Below the pieces are notes generated by a model, which made no database searches, was not told where the DNA came from, and saw only the letters and a list, made by a program, of their open reading frames with translations. Positions 1 to 11,584 of a DNA stretch of 62,704 bases are shown here, piece by piece. The first letter of the stretch is position 1. Each line of letters begins with the position of its first letter. The stretch comes from Phlegmacium glaucopus (lineage: Eukaryota; Basidiomycota; Agaricomycetes; Agaricales; Cortinariaceae): NCBI GenBank assembly GCA_015039465.1, contig MU130553.1, positions 334,619-397,322 of the forward strand, written 5' to 3'. Position numbers and translations under genes: made by a program.

Positions 1-1829
1 CAAGGGTGTTGTTCCGGGGACCTGGTTGAATTTATGACTCGGCTGGCGTTGCTTGCTCGTAGTACCAAGAGGGAGGAGAGGTAGATGGAGAGGACATTAA
101 GGTCTCTTGCTTTGGTACGGATTGTGTTGAGTCAGTGGACGGAAGTCAGTTTAAGTGAAATAATACCTTTTAGGTCGACTTTCGCGAAAGGTCAGCAGAG
201 GTTAAGTTAGTAGGGAAGACAACTGGGGCTTACCAAGAGGTGAGGAGGAGGGTCGGGTATTGGTTCAAAGATGGTGGGGGCAATGGTGAGGTAGTCCAAG
301 GGAGCGAGGTCCGTAAGGAAGGGAAGTTCTCTGGGGTAAGAGCGATCTAGTTCTCCTTCTGGCTGGTCTGCGACCTGGGCTACGACTTGGACTGCGACTA
401 CTAGGATTGTCCCTAAAATACTACGAGCTCCGATGAAGTTTGTGGTAGGTGTCGCTGTGGTCGGGGTCTAGTGGACTACTTCGGTTAGGAAGGTTGGAGG
501 TATAACCGGTTTCAGGGGGGGAGCAGCGATGACTCGGGTCGTGCCTTCGTCTCAGACTCAGCGCTCAGTAGCTCCTGTGACGCTTGTATGAGGAGTACAG
601 AAAATGTGGTCTGGTTGGTAGGTATTTAGGCAACAAGGAAGACGGGGATGGGGCACGAGAAAGATGGCTTGGGTTACTCTGCATGACCTGGCGTCTACTT
701 CTGTTACGAGGTCTAAGGGGAAGCAAGACCTTACTGTGGCCAGAGAACAGTCTGCGGAGTCGTGGGTTGGGACTGGGAGAAATGAGCGGATGGAGGTGAA
801 GTGGTCCTCAGTGGACCCCGCTTCCTAAGTGACTGTTGAAACTGTTGCTAGAAATATTACTTCTGACCATATCAAGGTTTCTGCTTACCCTACGCCGTCA
901 GTTCCGAAAAAGAGGACGAGGGAATCTTCTACAGCGTGGAACCACGATGCCCGTTCTACCAGTCCTAGGTCTTTTGAGCCTACCTCTACTACTATGACCG
1001 CTTCTCGTCTACTTATGACCATGACAGATTTACAAAACTAGCTTAGACATTTCATCACTAAGATAAAAAGAAATAGATGTCTGAGATACGAAGAAGGAAA
1101 AATGCTGGCCGTTCAGCAATTTGACGTAAGAAAAAGAAGGAAGGGGAGAAGAAGATAAAGTAGAAGGAGAGGGGGAAGGGGACAAGGGGAAAGAGTAGTG
1201 TCAACAAAACTGGTCGTTCAGCATTTTGACGTTCTATGGCGGAGAGAAATAGATAAGTGAAGACTTGGCGAAAGGGGAGGATACGGCTGGAGATGGTATA
1301 AGTTAAAAAGGGGAAGGAGATGAAGAAGAGGAAGAGATACCGGAAGGGACGGACGAGGAGATGGCTGGAGGGGAGGGAAAAGGAACCCTAGCGACCTTAG
1401 CTAACATTGTGGTGGGTTACAGCAATTGTTATGGCTTACATTGTGACAACTTGGACAAAGAGGGATACTACTATAGAGTCTCGGCTAGTTACTATTTCCT
1501 AGACTTTGGTCAGAATTGGCGGATGTTTGCACATCTAGTCTTTTAGTCCGGTCAGGGACCCCATAAAGGTCTTTTATAGTTCCACGTGGCCTTCTAAGGT
1601 CTTCTGGGAGAGGATAGTGACGGCAACGATAGTCAATTAGGAGGTCTGAAACACGGCTGGTGTTTCGAATGTCAGCTTGCTTACGTTCTAGACTTTTAGG
1701 TACTACTACCTAAGGATACCGGTCTTCTTCAGTTCAATAAATACGTACAGTACAGCAATTTGCTTGCGTCAGATCGTAAGGTGGTTAGTCTCGCACCTTG
1801 TAAAGTGTTTCTTATAAAGAGGGGGATAT

Positions 1830-3200
1830 AAATAGGACAATAGCTAGTGTAGGGGACCCAAGTAGCGTTGTAGGGATATGGGGGACCGTAGTCTCTGTTT
1901 CAATAGCGAGAAAATGCTCTTTTCTAACTTCGACCTCAAATACTCGGTTCAGTTCGGAGGATAGCTAGCTTTACCAAGACACATGAGTTCTTCTTACCTA
2001 GGGAAGCATAACAGGTACTAGAGGTTGGGGAATTACGTCATAGATAGGCGCTACGACCATACGGAGGTCAAGAACTACTAAAACAACTTGGTAAACGACC
2101 TGTCCAGGTATATGTGACAAAAACTAGAGATGACCCCTATACTGCGAGCTTTTCAGGTAGGTCGTTCAGCACTAGAGTGGTGAAAGGTTAGAGGACAACC
2201 AGGTAACGCGTAATGGAGATACGGATACCCGATGTGGTTAAGACAAAGGCTTAAGGTTCGGACATGTTGGAAGTAAGAGGTTCTGCTTTAGGGATGTCAG
2301 TGGTTACAGAAATAGCTACTATAAGGTTAATTTCCGGGACGGAGAGCTATACTTCAGTTTTGCCGTTGGGTCTCTGTTACGGACCGTTAGGTCCCTATGC
2401 GTTCTAAACAAACCCTTGTACGGTTACTACAGGTAGCATAATACGTAGCAGAGCCTACAAGACCTCAGTGTAAAAGACGACGATTCTGGGTTGAGCGAGC
2501 TGGACTTCAGTAATAAGAGACCTGTCTTCACGTGAGTTCTTCCAATTAATGGTCTTCTTCGGTTCTAATTCTTCTAGGACCTGACCGGACAAGACTTCTG
2601 TGGATGCAGTGACTTCAGGCTCCTAAAAACCCAAATACACCGTGGCATGCTTAAACCTAGTTTCCTATAAGTTCAGATTATAGGCTGGGGAATGACTTAA
2701 TATGGCGTTTCTACAGCTCAAATAAACCCTGCTATCTGCTGTTCTTCGGAAACTATGTGAGTTCTGGGAGTAGTGGTTGCGAGGACGGGAAGCTTCGTAA
2801 CTAATATGGAGGTTAAATGGACAGTAAGATCGTCAGCTATGGAGGATGTAACGATAACCGAAGTAAGAGGAGGTTTAACTACTTCTTCCGGCTGCTGCTG
2901 GTCGGGCAATCTCGAATAATTTTAGTTATTCTTCTTTCTTTTTGAGCGTTAGTTGGGTTCGATCTCAATAAACCGAATAAGTCTCGAGAAGCTGTAATAG
3001 CGGAGATGGAATAACCTCATTTCTTGGAAGTACAACTTCAGCTGCGATTTATGTAGTTTCCTTACGAGTTACTTGGGCTAGAGGTCGGGTTACGGAGGTA
3101 CTTGGCTACCTAGGTTCCGTAAGAGAATAAGCTAAATTTTGAACAAGTACAATTTCGTCTTTTAGTATTTCCGGGACTACGCGACAGAGCTGCCTAGGGA
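1830..3200. mobile_element. Reverse transcriptase and RNase H domains inside the reversed block
   Basis: Read as the unreversed complement, 1950-2030 gives SKWFCVLKKNGSLRIVHDLQ. Next come SIRDAGMPP (from 2043), YTVFDLYWGYDARKVHPASR (about 2110-2170) and LRITSMPMGYTNS (about 2205-2240). The active-site motif FIDD is at 2310-2321. This is the standard motif order of a basidiomycete gypsy RT. RNase H follows: VDTSYIAIGF near 2835 and LHVEVDAKYIKGMLNEPDLQ plus HVKAENHKGPDALSRR near 3020-3190. The frame is lost near 2520 and there are in-frame stops, so the copy would not encode a full protein even in the right polarity. What is seen is protein similarity to known motifs; that no natural process makes such a block is general knowledge. 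Confidence 0.92.
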
Positions 3201-3539
3201 TGGCGTCTTCTCGAAGTTCTTCTTGTTCTTAGTCTGCTGACCGACCTACTTTAACGGGAAAATAGAAAAAGGTAAGTTGTAGGGTGGAGAGTCATAAATG
3301 CGGGGGTACGAGGTTTCAAGTAATAAGGGAAAGGTGGAAAGGATGGAGATAAGGTTTCGTTCTAGTCTAAGAGGTAGCTTATAAGGTTAAGGAAGTGTTA
3401 GTGTTTTAGGGACTTAAGGGAAGTGGGGTTCGAGCGAATGCTAAGGAGTCTGCTTGGTGTCTAATAATGGAGTTTCTACCTCTCTACAAAGTTTCTGCTT
3501 GACCGGTCTGAGGTGAGAATCAATAGAATCTGGGAGTCT

Positions 3540-4711
3540 TTGCTGACGTTAATGAGTGGGTTCGGGTACTTCTTGAACCTGTAGCTCCTCGAATACCTCA
3601 TAAACCGCGCAATGCTGAAGCAAAGAAGACCGGAGTAAATAAACACCTGTAGTTCGTAGTACAGTCGTCGACAGTGGAGACAGTTGAAGCGTCATGGTTC
3701 TTCTAACTTCAGGGGTAATGGTATAGAGGGGGGAGGTGCTATAAGTGGTTCTAGATACAACTACAGTACATATACGGTTTTCGTCCTTTCATGGCTATGT
3801 AACAGGAACGTTCTCTACTGGATAGTGCTCGGGGACTTCCTGTGCGTGAAGCTAGTGAATTTCGTTCTCTCTACCGATTAAAGAAGACCCTTCTTCAGTA
3901 GACAGCTATACCTCGATAACCTCTTCATCAGTGGCTGTTACCAGGACTTCAAAGTCGACGTAAGTGGTTGGAAGACCTTGCTATGCCTTAAGGAGTATAA
4001 GCGTAAAGGGGGATATTAAGGTTTCGGTTACCTCATCAGCTTGCTCCTGTATAGCTGTAAGCTCTTAGTGATCAGTTTCGGACACCGCTAGCTTAGGTTC
4101 TAACCGGATGAGAGGACGTAGTACGAGATAAGCGACTATTTACGTAGTGAGCTGCTAGTTGACCTTCTAGGGGTAAGATGAACGATATACCTCAGCTTGG
4201 ACAAGAGGGTAAGCTGAACTGACTTCGATGTAAGTACCAGCTTCCTAAAGTTTTTCCGTACTGGTGACTTCTTGAGGATCGTAACGCGTAAGCAGTCAAT
4301 CAGTTCGCTCTAAGTCTAAACCTCGTTCGACGACGTCATGAAGTAGTTAGGGCTGAAGCAAGGTTTCTCCTTAAGCTCGCTGCTATACGTTCCGCGTAGT
4401 TCTTCAGTCAGAAAGTTGGTCCTCTAAATCAGGAACATGCGTTAAGTGCTCACCTCTTTCTCGACTTGTCCTTCTGTTTCGGTGCTATGAATCCGGGAAA
4501 ACTTCAACACGCTGTCTGATCTCGCCCTAGTATACAACAGTCTCTCGACCTGCCTAGCTGTGCTTCAGTTCCTCACCGACGTAAGGCCTATAATGGTATG
4601 ATAGGGTCTCTGCCTAGTCAGTATGGGGCACGTCTTAATCTACTTCAGTAAAGTTCGAATCTTCTGCTTCTTCTTAAACTGGTACTACTTCTGGAAGGAG
4701 TCCGCATCTGA
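3540..4711. mobile_element. Integrase domain and end of pol inside the reversed block
   Basis: In the unreversed complement the HHCC zinc finger is seen as HEELGHRG (about 3565-3590) and CHLCQLRSTKKIEVPIT (from about 3673). The DDE core follows: D in DVMYMPKAGKYRYIVLARDD (from 3760), D in VVTDNGPE (about 3929-3950) and E in ANGVVERGH (about 4028-4050). The frame then runs to an acidic tail, IPRAELDEVISSLEDEEEF, and DHDEDLPQA before TAG at 4709-4711. All three catalytic residues are present. Order and spacing match a gypsy integrase, and the direction is ascending, the same as the RT. Confidence 0.9.
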
Positions 4712-6773
4712 CAAATGCAGCTCCAGAAGGGGGTGGGCCTTGAGAAGAAGAAGATCGTCGAGTAGCTTGGAAAAGGAAGTAATCTTCATAGTTATGACCA
4801 GCTTCTGTCTTTACTCCACCGAGGAACATACAATGTTCTGATTGGAAGAAGTCTTGTGCCCATGGGAAACCATGTCCCCATGGGAATCGAGTTGTAAATC
4901 CGGAATAAATAAGGTCGTTCATTGTTTCTAGATGCCGTTCCACTTCTGATTGTTCTTGAATTAGAAGTTGCATTCTTCGCCAATCGTCAGGTGTCATTTC
5001 TGGATCAATTTGTGTATGTAATGTATCTTCTGAGACGTTCTGGGTAGAATGATCTGCATGATTGTTGACAGTGTGGGAAGATTCTGGATCATCGGGTGCA
5101 GTTGATGGGGGATCAGCGGAAGCCAATAAGGAAGTTGAAAGGAATCCTTCAGAAAATCCAGCATCTGGGGTAGCCATGAATTCAAGAGTACGAGAGGGAT
5201 CGTCCGGATCATGGAAAGAAACGTAAGTGCCTTCTTTGCGCTCAGTCAAGTCAACAAGATTGTCACGGAACCAAGGTCGGCCTAAGAGAAGATCGAAGTG
5301 GACTTGATCAGAGACATAAACATTGGCCCAAGTGGTAACGCTTCCAAAATTGATTGGGACATTCTTGACCAAACCTTTCATCTGAGACGTATTGCCATGA
5401 ACATCGCGCATCCTGATCATTGCCTTGTTGTCCATAGGAAGATTGATCTGTTCTCGCCAGACTCGGGTACTGCAAACATTCTGGGTGGCTCCAGTGTCAA
5501 TAATAGCCATGATAGACTTTCTGTTACAGGTGACCAAGACTTGAATAAGTGGAGATTGTTTGCGCAGCAGAAGAACTGGGGGGACGTAAATATCTTCACA
5601 TGAGTCATCCGAGTCAGAATCCAAGTCATCGGAAATGATTGCCGTGTTGACAGTATTGACATGGGAAGGAACCGGTCCAATGGAACGAGTGACTTTAAGA
5701 AGATCGGTTAAGCGAGTAGAAACTTCTTTGGAGACTCCAAGTAATTCTCCCACAGGTAAAGTCATTTCTGTATTAAGGACTTTGTTTAAGACGAAGATGG
5801 GATCAACATGACGTGAGACAGCAGAAGATCGTGGGAGTGGGGCAGTGGCTTTCTTGACAGGAACTTTAGAAGGCGGTACAGTAACATCTTCCATAATGTG
5901 ATCATCATTGGAGGGATCGAAGACAGGGACTCTAGGCTGTGCGGTTGCAGGTGGGACGACAGGTGGAGCTCTGGGGGGATTAATGGGGCCAGGCCTGATT
6001 GCTTGGGCGTCCTTCTTTGCTTTCTCCTTTGCCTCTATTATCCGCTTTGCCTTGACTTGATCCGATGTTGGAACTGTGATTCCGTCAAAGACTTCTTTGC
6101 GAGCAGCTTTAGTGGTCTTCTCACTGCGATTGACAGCTAGGATAGGAGTGGACTGAGTGATTGTGGTGAATCCAATGTCTTCTTCTTCATCATCACTGAC
6201 AATTTCAGCAGTAGCAAGGTTGGTTGTCATAACTGGAGCAGCGAGTCGTTTAATTGCATCAACAAGGGACTCATTGGGGTTCCTGAAGATAGGCCTGCCA
6301 TCCTTCATTATCCATCTCCCAACATCATTTCGCATTATTACTCCATTGCTTGCTAGATCTCCCAAGGTAGCACAATGATTAACACCATGGCCCTCTTCAA
6401 AGCATCCGAAGCAGAGCATCTTGTTGTTGGGGTTTATCTGAGGACGAGGTGGGAAAGGTCGATTTGCTGAGGTAGACATGGTGGTAAGAGGTCTGGAAGA
6501 TGAATTTCCCATAGATGGAGGTGCGATAAGCTTGCCAATATCAGGATCAAGTTTCATGATGCGAAAATAATAGACAGCATAGTTGGGGTCCTGAATGGTG
6601 AGTCGTGACATCTGCTTGATTAAGGAATCGACTTCATCTGTCTTCTGAGCTCTGATGCCTTCTTTCTCAAGATTGTTGTAGATATTGCGAGATTGAATGG
6701 GACCAAGGGGTTGACAATCAGCAGGAGGGTTGCCAGAAGAGATAGTCTGAAGAAGCTTCTTGAGGTTAGACAT
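4674..6773 (-). mobile_element. Ty3/gypsy gag C-terminal part with zinc knuckle and aspartic protease
   Basis: A 699-codon minus-strand frame. The zinc knuckle is CFGCFEEGHGVNHC near residues 119-132 (C-x2-C-x4-H-x4-C, nucleic-acid binding). The retropepsin-like protease has IIDTGATQNV around residue 425 and the hydrophobic-hydrophobic-G motif LLLGRPWFRD around 500, as in gypsy elements. A hydrophilic linker follows (WRRMQLLIQEQSEVERHLET). The last 30 or so residues (from about 4.75 kb) are probably not natural coding, because the frame enters the reversed block and stops at 4674. The frame is continuous upstream with the gag ORF: only one in-frame TGA (6792-6794) separates them, so they were probably one polyprotein. 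RT should follow directly and is found only in the reversed block. Confidence 0.9.
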
Positions 6774-6791
6774 AGTGAATTCTTCTTCGTC

Positions 6792-7448
6792 TCAAGGATA
6801 GATAGAATTGGATGGAGTGGATTTAGGTTTATCAAAGACTCCAAAATCAAATCGATCACGCTTGAAGACCATTTCTGCAGCAGCAACAATGTCGTCAAAT
6901 TCAAAAGGAGCAGAAGGATCAAGGTCGCTGTTCTTGAGATGCATCTTGGCTTCAATGGAGGGACGAATGTTTGTATCAATTCCAAGCCAGAAGCAGCGAC
7001 TCGGATTGTATTCGGTTTTGTCTATCTTCTGCTGACCAAGAAGCCATCCAGCAATACGCATATATTGTCGCATGTAGTCTCTGAAGGTGTCGAGGGAGTT
7101 TAATGGAAGGGAACAAGCACGTAAGGAGAATTGATGAAGATCGAAGATTGTGAATTTCTGATCAGCAAGCTCAGCATCAAAGACCTTCGTAATGAGAGCC
7201 TTGAGCTTCTTCCATTCTTTGTTGATAAATGGGGGAAGTCCTTCGACAATTTCGCGTGTAGAACGATCACAGTAAGAATGCATGAATCGACATTTGTCAG
7301 AATCAGTTGCGACATTATAGAAGCTGAATAATTGATCGCATTGTTGGAGGAAGTCAGTCACTTCAGACCAGTGACCTTTGAATTTAGGAGCGGTAGATTG
7401 ATGAGGGATTGGCATTTCTGCAGGAACTCGAGGATTGGGGGTAGTCAT
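6792..7448 (-). mobile_element. Ty3/gypsy gag N-terminal part
   Basis: 218 codons from ATG at 7448, beginning MTTPNPRVPAEMPIPHQ. It contains the retrotransposon gag helical region (FKGHWSEVTDFLQQCDQLF, then DRSTREIVEGLPPF and LDTFRDYMRQYMRIAGWL), which builds the virus-like particle. It ends NSIYP followed by TGA. The reading frame continues unchanged (DEEEFTMSNLKKLLQ) into the zinc-knuckle/protease part, so the TGA is either a nonsense mutation or a read-through stop. Its neighbour on the 5' side is the probable LTR. Confidence 0.88.
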
Positions 7449-7639
7449 GGTAAAGGATGTGAGAGGGAGATTTAATTGAACGTTTGTTGGTGGAGAGAGT
7501 GATTGATATAGGATTTAGATAAGGAGATTGAGTTGGAGGAGTGATTCTGGGACGATACCAGAGATGATTTGATAAGAGTAGAAGTGTGATAGAAGTCTGA
7601 ATAACCCTCCCTCGCGGTGGGCTCCAGATATAAATCGTT

Positions 7640-8385
7640 GTTGTTGTTGTATATAAACACCAACCAGAGAGCAGTGGACCAGACCTTAGGTCAAGAGACT
7701 CCCTGTTGTTCGTTTAGGGAAGGTATAACCTTGACTTGTAACACACAGAGGTAGGGGGCAAGAGTAGAGGTAGGATGAGGATGAAGTGAAAGAGTCTTTA
7801 GTAGACTAAGGGTTGACTGTGGGGAAGATGACAGTGAGGTGATACGAAGGGACTAGAGGATGAGGATGAGGAGATAGAGAGAGTCTTCAGTAAGACTATA
7901 GCGGTTGAGGGATAGGGGATAGATTGACAGTAAGGGGCAGAAAAAGCGAACTTAAGGGAGGAATTCACTGGAATTCCACTGAGATGATGAAAGTGGGGGG
8001 TAAGAATGAATTGAACTGAACTACCTATCCTGGTACAAAAGAGCAGTATTTATACCCTAAGGATGAGGCTATGTAAAACAATAAAAAGAAACAAGTACGC
8101 GCTGTCAAAGGAAGAAAGATAAAGAGAGGACAGCTGCGAGAAGAAAAGAACAATGGAAAAGAAGAAGGAACAATAAAAAAATCTGTAAAGTGTCAAAGTG
8201 CGAGAGAAAAGAAAAGAAGGCAGTGTACATAGTCCAATAGCAAAAATATATCGACTCCATAGGCGTGTGGTCATGTCAAAAATGTGAAAGGTCCTGAGTC
8301 AACACTTGAAAGGCGCAGCCTTGTTCCCGAGAAAATCACTACTTGCCCATGATCCCATGTCGCGCAGCCTTGATAACACTTGACA
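7640..8385 (-). repeat. Probable 5' LTR and leader of the left gypsy element (limits approximate)
   Basis: Upstream of gag on the minus strand lies non-coding, pyrimidine-rich DNA with a TATA-like box (GGTATAAATACTG, about 8045-8057) followed by long CT-rich stretches, as in basidiomycete LTR promoters. A possible start TGTCAAGTGTTATC is at 8385. A possible primer-binding region, TGGAGCCCACCGCGAGGG, lies near 7610-7625, just before the gag leader. The partner LTR is not in the window, so neither end can be confirmed by comparison. Confidence 0.45.
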
Positions 8386-8599
8386 CTCTGCGAGAATAAT
8401 CCTCTGCTGCTGATTCATCTGCAATTCCTGCTTAGTCGTGATCCTCCTGGACTTCCTAAATTGTCATAAAGAGGGTGGGAAGGCTTCAGGTACCGCGTGA
8501 ATGATGGTTTTGGCAGTGAATGATAAGATAAGAGGTAGATGAGTGAGGATAGGGGACTGAGTGAGATCCAGGAGCGAGGTATGGCAAGATAGATAGCTG

Positions 8600-9680
8600 A
8601 GGGGAAGACTTGTGGGTCCATAGCCACAACAACGATGACAAAGCCTTTTACATAATGGGAGATGTAGCTGATGCGTCCATAAAGGGGCCGTTCTTGAAAT
8701 GATGGACCAAAGATACGATCAAACGCGAGCCGATGACCGATGCGAATAGTAGATTGATCGCTTTGTTGTATCACTAGCCAAGGGACAAACAGATGGTAGA
8801 TGTTAAGGAGCATGTCGATAGTGTAAATGATAGACAACATGGTGGAGGACATTGGGGATATGATGAGCGATGAGGATGTTATCGTTGAACGAATGGTTTT
8901 GTTGACCAGGAACGCGATTCAGGGCCGCTTCCAAAATAGGTAAGCAAATTCAAAGTCCGCTTATTTTCATGATGGCGACTTTTAAGCTTTCTTCTCACGC
9001 TACCAATCAGTATTGGTGCACAACAACGCCAGCTGTTGAGATGTCGAATAGATATTTCACCCCAAAGAGCGAGGCACCTAATGCAGTAGGGATAGTCCTG
9101 GCAGACGATGTCGACCCACATGGCAATCTTACGAGGGCAGCTGGTAGCGGATATATACACACGGAAGATAACCAAGTATATTATTTCAAACGGCAAGTGA
9201 AGAGCGAGGATGATCATAGGTAAGCAAGTTGATACATATGGAATACAGGTCAATTACACACTAATTTGTTTGTTAGATTTGTTGCAACGTCTCCTGTGAC
9301 GTTCCAAGTAGGCGATATCGTCAAAGTGCAAGTTTCATTTGCTGTCTTGCCTCTTCGAGAAGGCAGATTGAAAACATTGATGATCTTGAGGAGTATCTCG
9401 CTTTTGGATGGGGGCCAAACACAGGTGGGTAGTTTTGTTCATGATGATAGGGAGATGTTGCTTATGGAAAAAATATTAGGCCACGGCCGTCCTTAAGTTT
9501 TCATCAAAGATGAAGGCATGGGAGCCTCGCATTACTCTGAAACGTCGCATGGGATATCTTGAAGAGGAGGTTTCGGTGACTCGCGCTAAGTTTGTTCGCA
9601 TGGAAATTAGCAAAAAGGATTCAGAAGAGGAAGCAGTGGTTGTGGAGATGATGGGAATGAGGCTTGACAATGTGGACTGA
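8600..9680 (+). pseudogene. Decayed multi-exon hypothetical gene of a repeated mushroom family
   Basis: Plus-strand pieces read in order: FYIMGDVADASIKGPF (about 8640-8693), a TGA, then WTKDTIKREPMTDANSRLI and ALLYH with a TAG. Next come MSDEDVIVERMVLLTRNAIQ (about 8862-8925), YWCTTTPAVEMSNRYF with DDVDPHGNLTRAAGSGYIHT (about 9013-9219), VTFQVGDIVKVQVSFAVLP (about 9276-9424) and a last exon ending MGMRLDNVD before TGA at 9678-9680. Introns start gtaagc at 9220 and gtgggt at about 9425. The two in-frame stops lie inside stretches that otherwise read as coding, so the 5' half is broken while the 3' exons look intact. I do not recognise a biochemical function. Confidence 0.5.
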
Positions 9681-10125
9681 CCCACCTAATTTTTTTAATC
9701 GCACTCAAAGGAGGTTGTCTAGAAGAAAAGAATTTTAGAATTTGGACAATATAACAATTAATACTTATGCTGATTTGGCAACAATACCTGGAAAGTACGC
9801 AACACTAGCATGAGTAACTATGATATGAGAATGGAAGGTAGAGACTGACTGAATGCGAGGTTCGACACTACCTCCAGATATAAGACCTATTACTTTCGCA
9901 GGCATGGGCTTGGACTTGTGCATTAGCAGAAAGTAGAAAGGGAAATAATGGTAGACAAACGATATATAATACAACCATGAAACAAGGCAAACCGATGAAG
10001 ACGGAAAACCGATGAAGGCGGAAAAAGAAGGCGGCTAACTATGGGAGTTGCCGGCTATCTGACCGTATCATCCCCAAATTTTGGCTGGGTCTGGAGAATA
10101 AAAGAACAAGCCCTATAAATAGGAC
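9681..10125. other. Intergenic stretch without recognisable content
   Basis: AT-rich sequence between the decayed hypothetical gene and the Plavaka fragment. Only short frames are present, with no splice-linked continuity and no clear repeat. It may be degenerate Plavaka sequence, but I cannot see that. Confidence 0.5.
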
Positions 10126-11584
10126 TCATAACATGATTATGTGTCCCATATTATACAAATTGAAAGGAATATGCACAATTGGAAGAAAACCAACCACCCG
10201 ACCTCCTCCTACACCCTCACCATTTCTGATATCCACAGGGAGGTTTCTGCAGTGAGCCATGACTGGATATCCTTTTGCAGTGCCGAAAGATGAAAGACGT
10301 GTCTTGTCTGCATATAGAATAAGACAGAATGCGCTTGCGCCCTCAGGAAGTCCTGACTGTTGAAGATTCCAAAATAAAATATATTAGCAACTACTTTTAT
10401 CCACAACGTACTCTAATCTATACCTGAAAATTCCACATTGCATCTGCTGTCCAAGGTTCATCAATAAACCGCTCGAACTTTGACAGGCAAGCATTGAATT
10501 TGTAGTGACGCTCTGCATGCCATTTGAATGTCTTCATGATTTCCATATTTTCGAGGATATCAAGACAAAATCCTTCCCATATGGGGCGGTATGCAATGTC
10601 AAAGGCGATCTCATTATCTTTGTAGGGAACCTCAATGGTTGTTGTTGTAAACTACAAAGTCATCTAATTTATGTATGGTAGAAAAGACGGCGGTGTTTGC
10701 TCACCCCACTGCCCTTCATGTCTTGTGCATGCTTCCAACACCGCTTAAGGTCCTGACCATCTGTGAAGGTGAATGCTGCTGGATCTGCTATACAATTCCG
10801 AACCAGAGAAATGAGAGATGCAGATTGTGACTCATTTAAATGTGCATCCAGCATAAATTCTGCAAATTCGAAGTCGAGCCGAGTGCGGAATGGCTTCCAA
10901 GGTTGAGGGTCGATCGGGAGCGGTGCATTACTGTTGGTAAGGTTGGATTTGTATTCCTCAAAACGATAAATGTGCTCTGTCTTCTTGGAATGTGGATGGT
11001 ACTGAACTTTGATATCGTCAGCGTGCAGGTCGTCCTGAATTTCAACTTCAAAATCATCGGTGGGGAGATTGGAATCTAATATGTGACAGATAATCAGTAA
11101 AATCAATAATCCTCCCCCAATTCGAACTTGGATGACTCACCTTCAGCATATGGTGGGTTGTAATCTGCGAATTTGTACTCCTGCGCTATGCCCAAGTGAG
11201 ATCGCTCATACTGAGTCATACATATGAGTAATGACAAGATCCTTACCGAAATTTTGCTGATTTGTCTGCCGTGATGGACCAGGTTCACGAAGGGATGGTG
11301 AGTGAGGGTGGAATATATCTGTAAAGTAAAAATTCTATTCAGAAACAACCTATTAATGGGTTGAAGTATTAATACGGACCAGACTCTATGTAGGAATTGA
11401 CCAACGACTGAAAGGCCTCATCCCCACAGCCAGTCGTTACCCCGATCTGTCCTTGGGCTTTGAGGCAGGCCTGAGATGTCTGGTGTTTCCTGAGGCCCAT
11501 CTCGCTGATCAGTTTGTTGCAGTAGGGACAGTTCACCTGTCTTGGAGCCTTTCGGGTGCTTGTACAAGACTTGGAGGGTGCCAT
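10126..11584 (-). pseudogene. Plavaka (CACTA-like) transposase, 5' fragment
   Basis: Minus strand from ATG at 11584. Exon 1 carries a C2H2-like finger (CPYCNKLISEMGLRKHQTSQ, residues 20-39). Further exons are joined by GT-AG introns. They give FHPHSPSLREPGPSRQTNQQ, YERSHLGIAQEYKFADYNPP, IYRFEEYKSNLTNSNAPLPI with DPQPWKPFRTRLDFEFAEFM, then IEVPYKDNEIAFDIAYRPIW, RFIDEPWTADAMWNFQ and SAFCLILYADKTRLSSFGTA. This order is typical of the N-terminal half of Plavaka transposases of Agaricomycetes, which mobilise DNA by cut-and-paste. After VVGFLPIV the similarity ends and a stop follows at 10126. The catalytic C-terminal half is missing, so the copy is truncated. Confidence 0.8.

Larger units (their letters stand above)
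1..4750. mobile_element. Ty3/gypsy pol block, string-reversed (complement readable only in the 3'-to-5' direction)
   Basis: Neither real strand has an ORF above about 72 codons from 1 to about 4.6 kb. If each base is complemented but the order is kept, so that the minus strand is read 3'-to-5', a gypsy polyprotein appears in ascending coordinates. A Pro/Ser/Asp-rich linker runs open for about 340 codons (2 to about 1030). Next come RT (about 1.83-2.6 kb), RNase H (about 2.6-3.2 kb) and integrase (about 3.5-4.3 kb), ending at a TAG at 4709-4711. This is exactly the part missing from the normal minus-strand gag-protease next door. Reversing the block as plain text would put the linker next to the protease and pol in the correct order. 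The pol copy is also decayed: there is a frameshift near 2520 and there are stops near 2545 and 2900. The left edge may lie outside the window; the right edge is somewhere in 4.71-4.80 kb. Confidence 0.93.

Noticed and set aside
1..4750. Explanation of the first block as an ordinary inversion of the gypsy element
   Set aside because: An inversion would put RT and integrase on the plus strand read 5'-to-3'. The plus strand gives no such protein; only the unreversed complement does.
584..4841. Short ORFs (60-72 codons) on the real strands of the first 4.8 kb
   Set aside because: They lack motifs and are random frames through a block whose coding sense is only visible in the non-biological reading direction.
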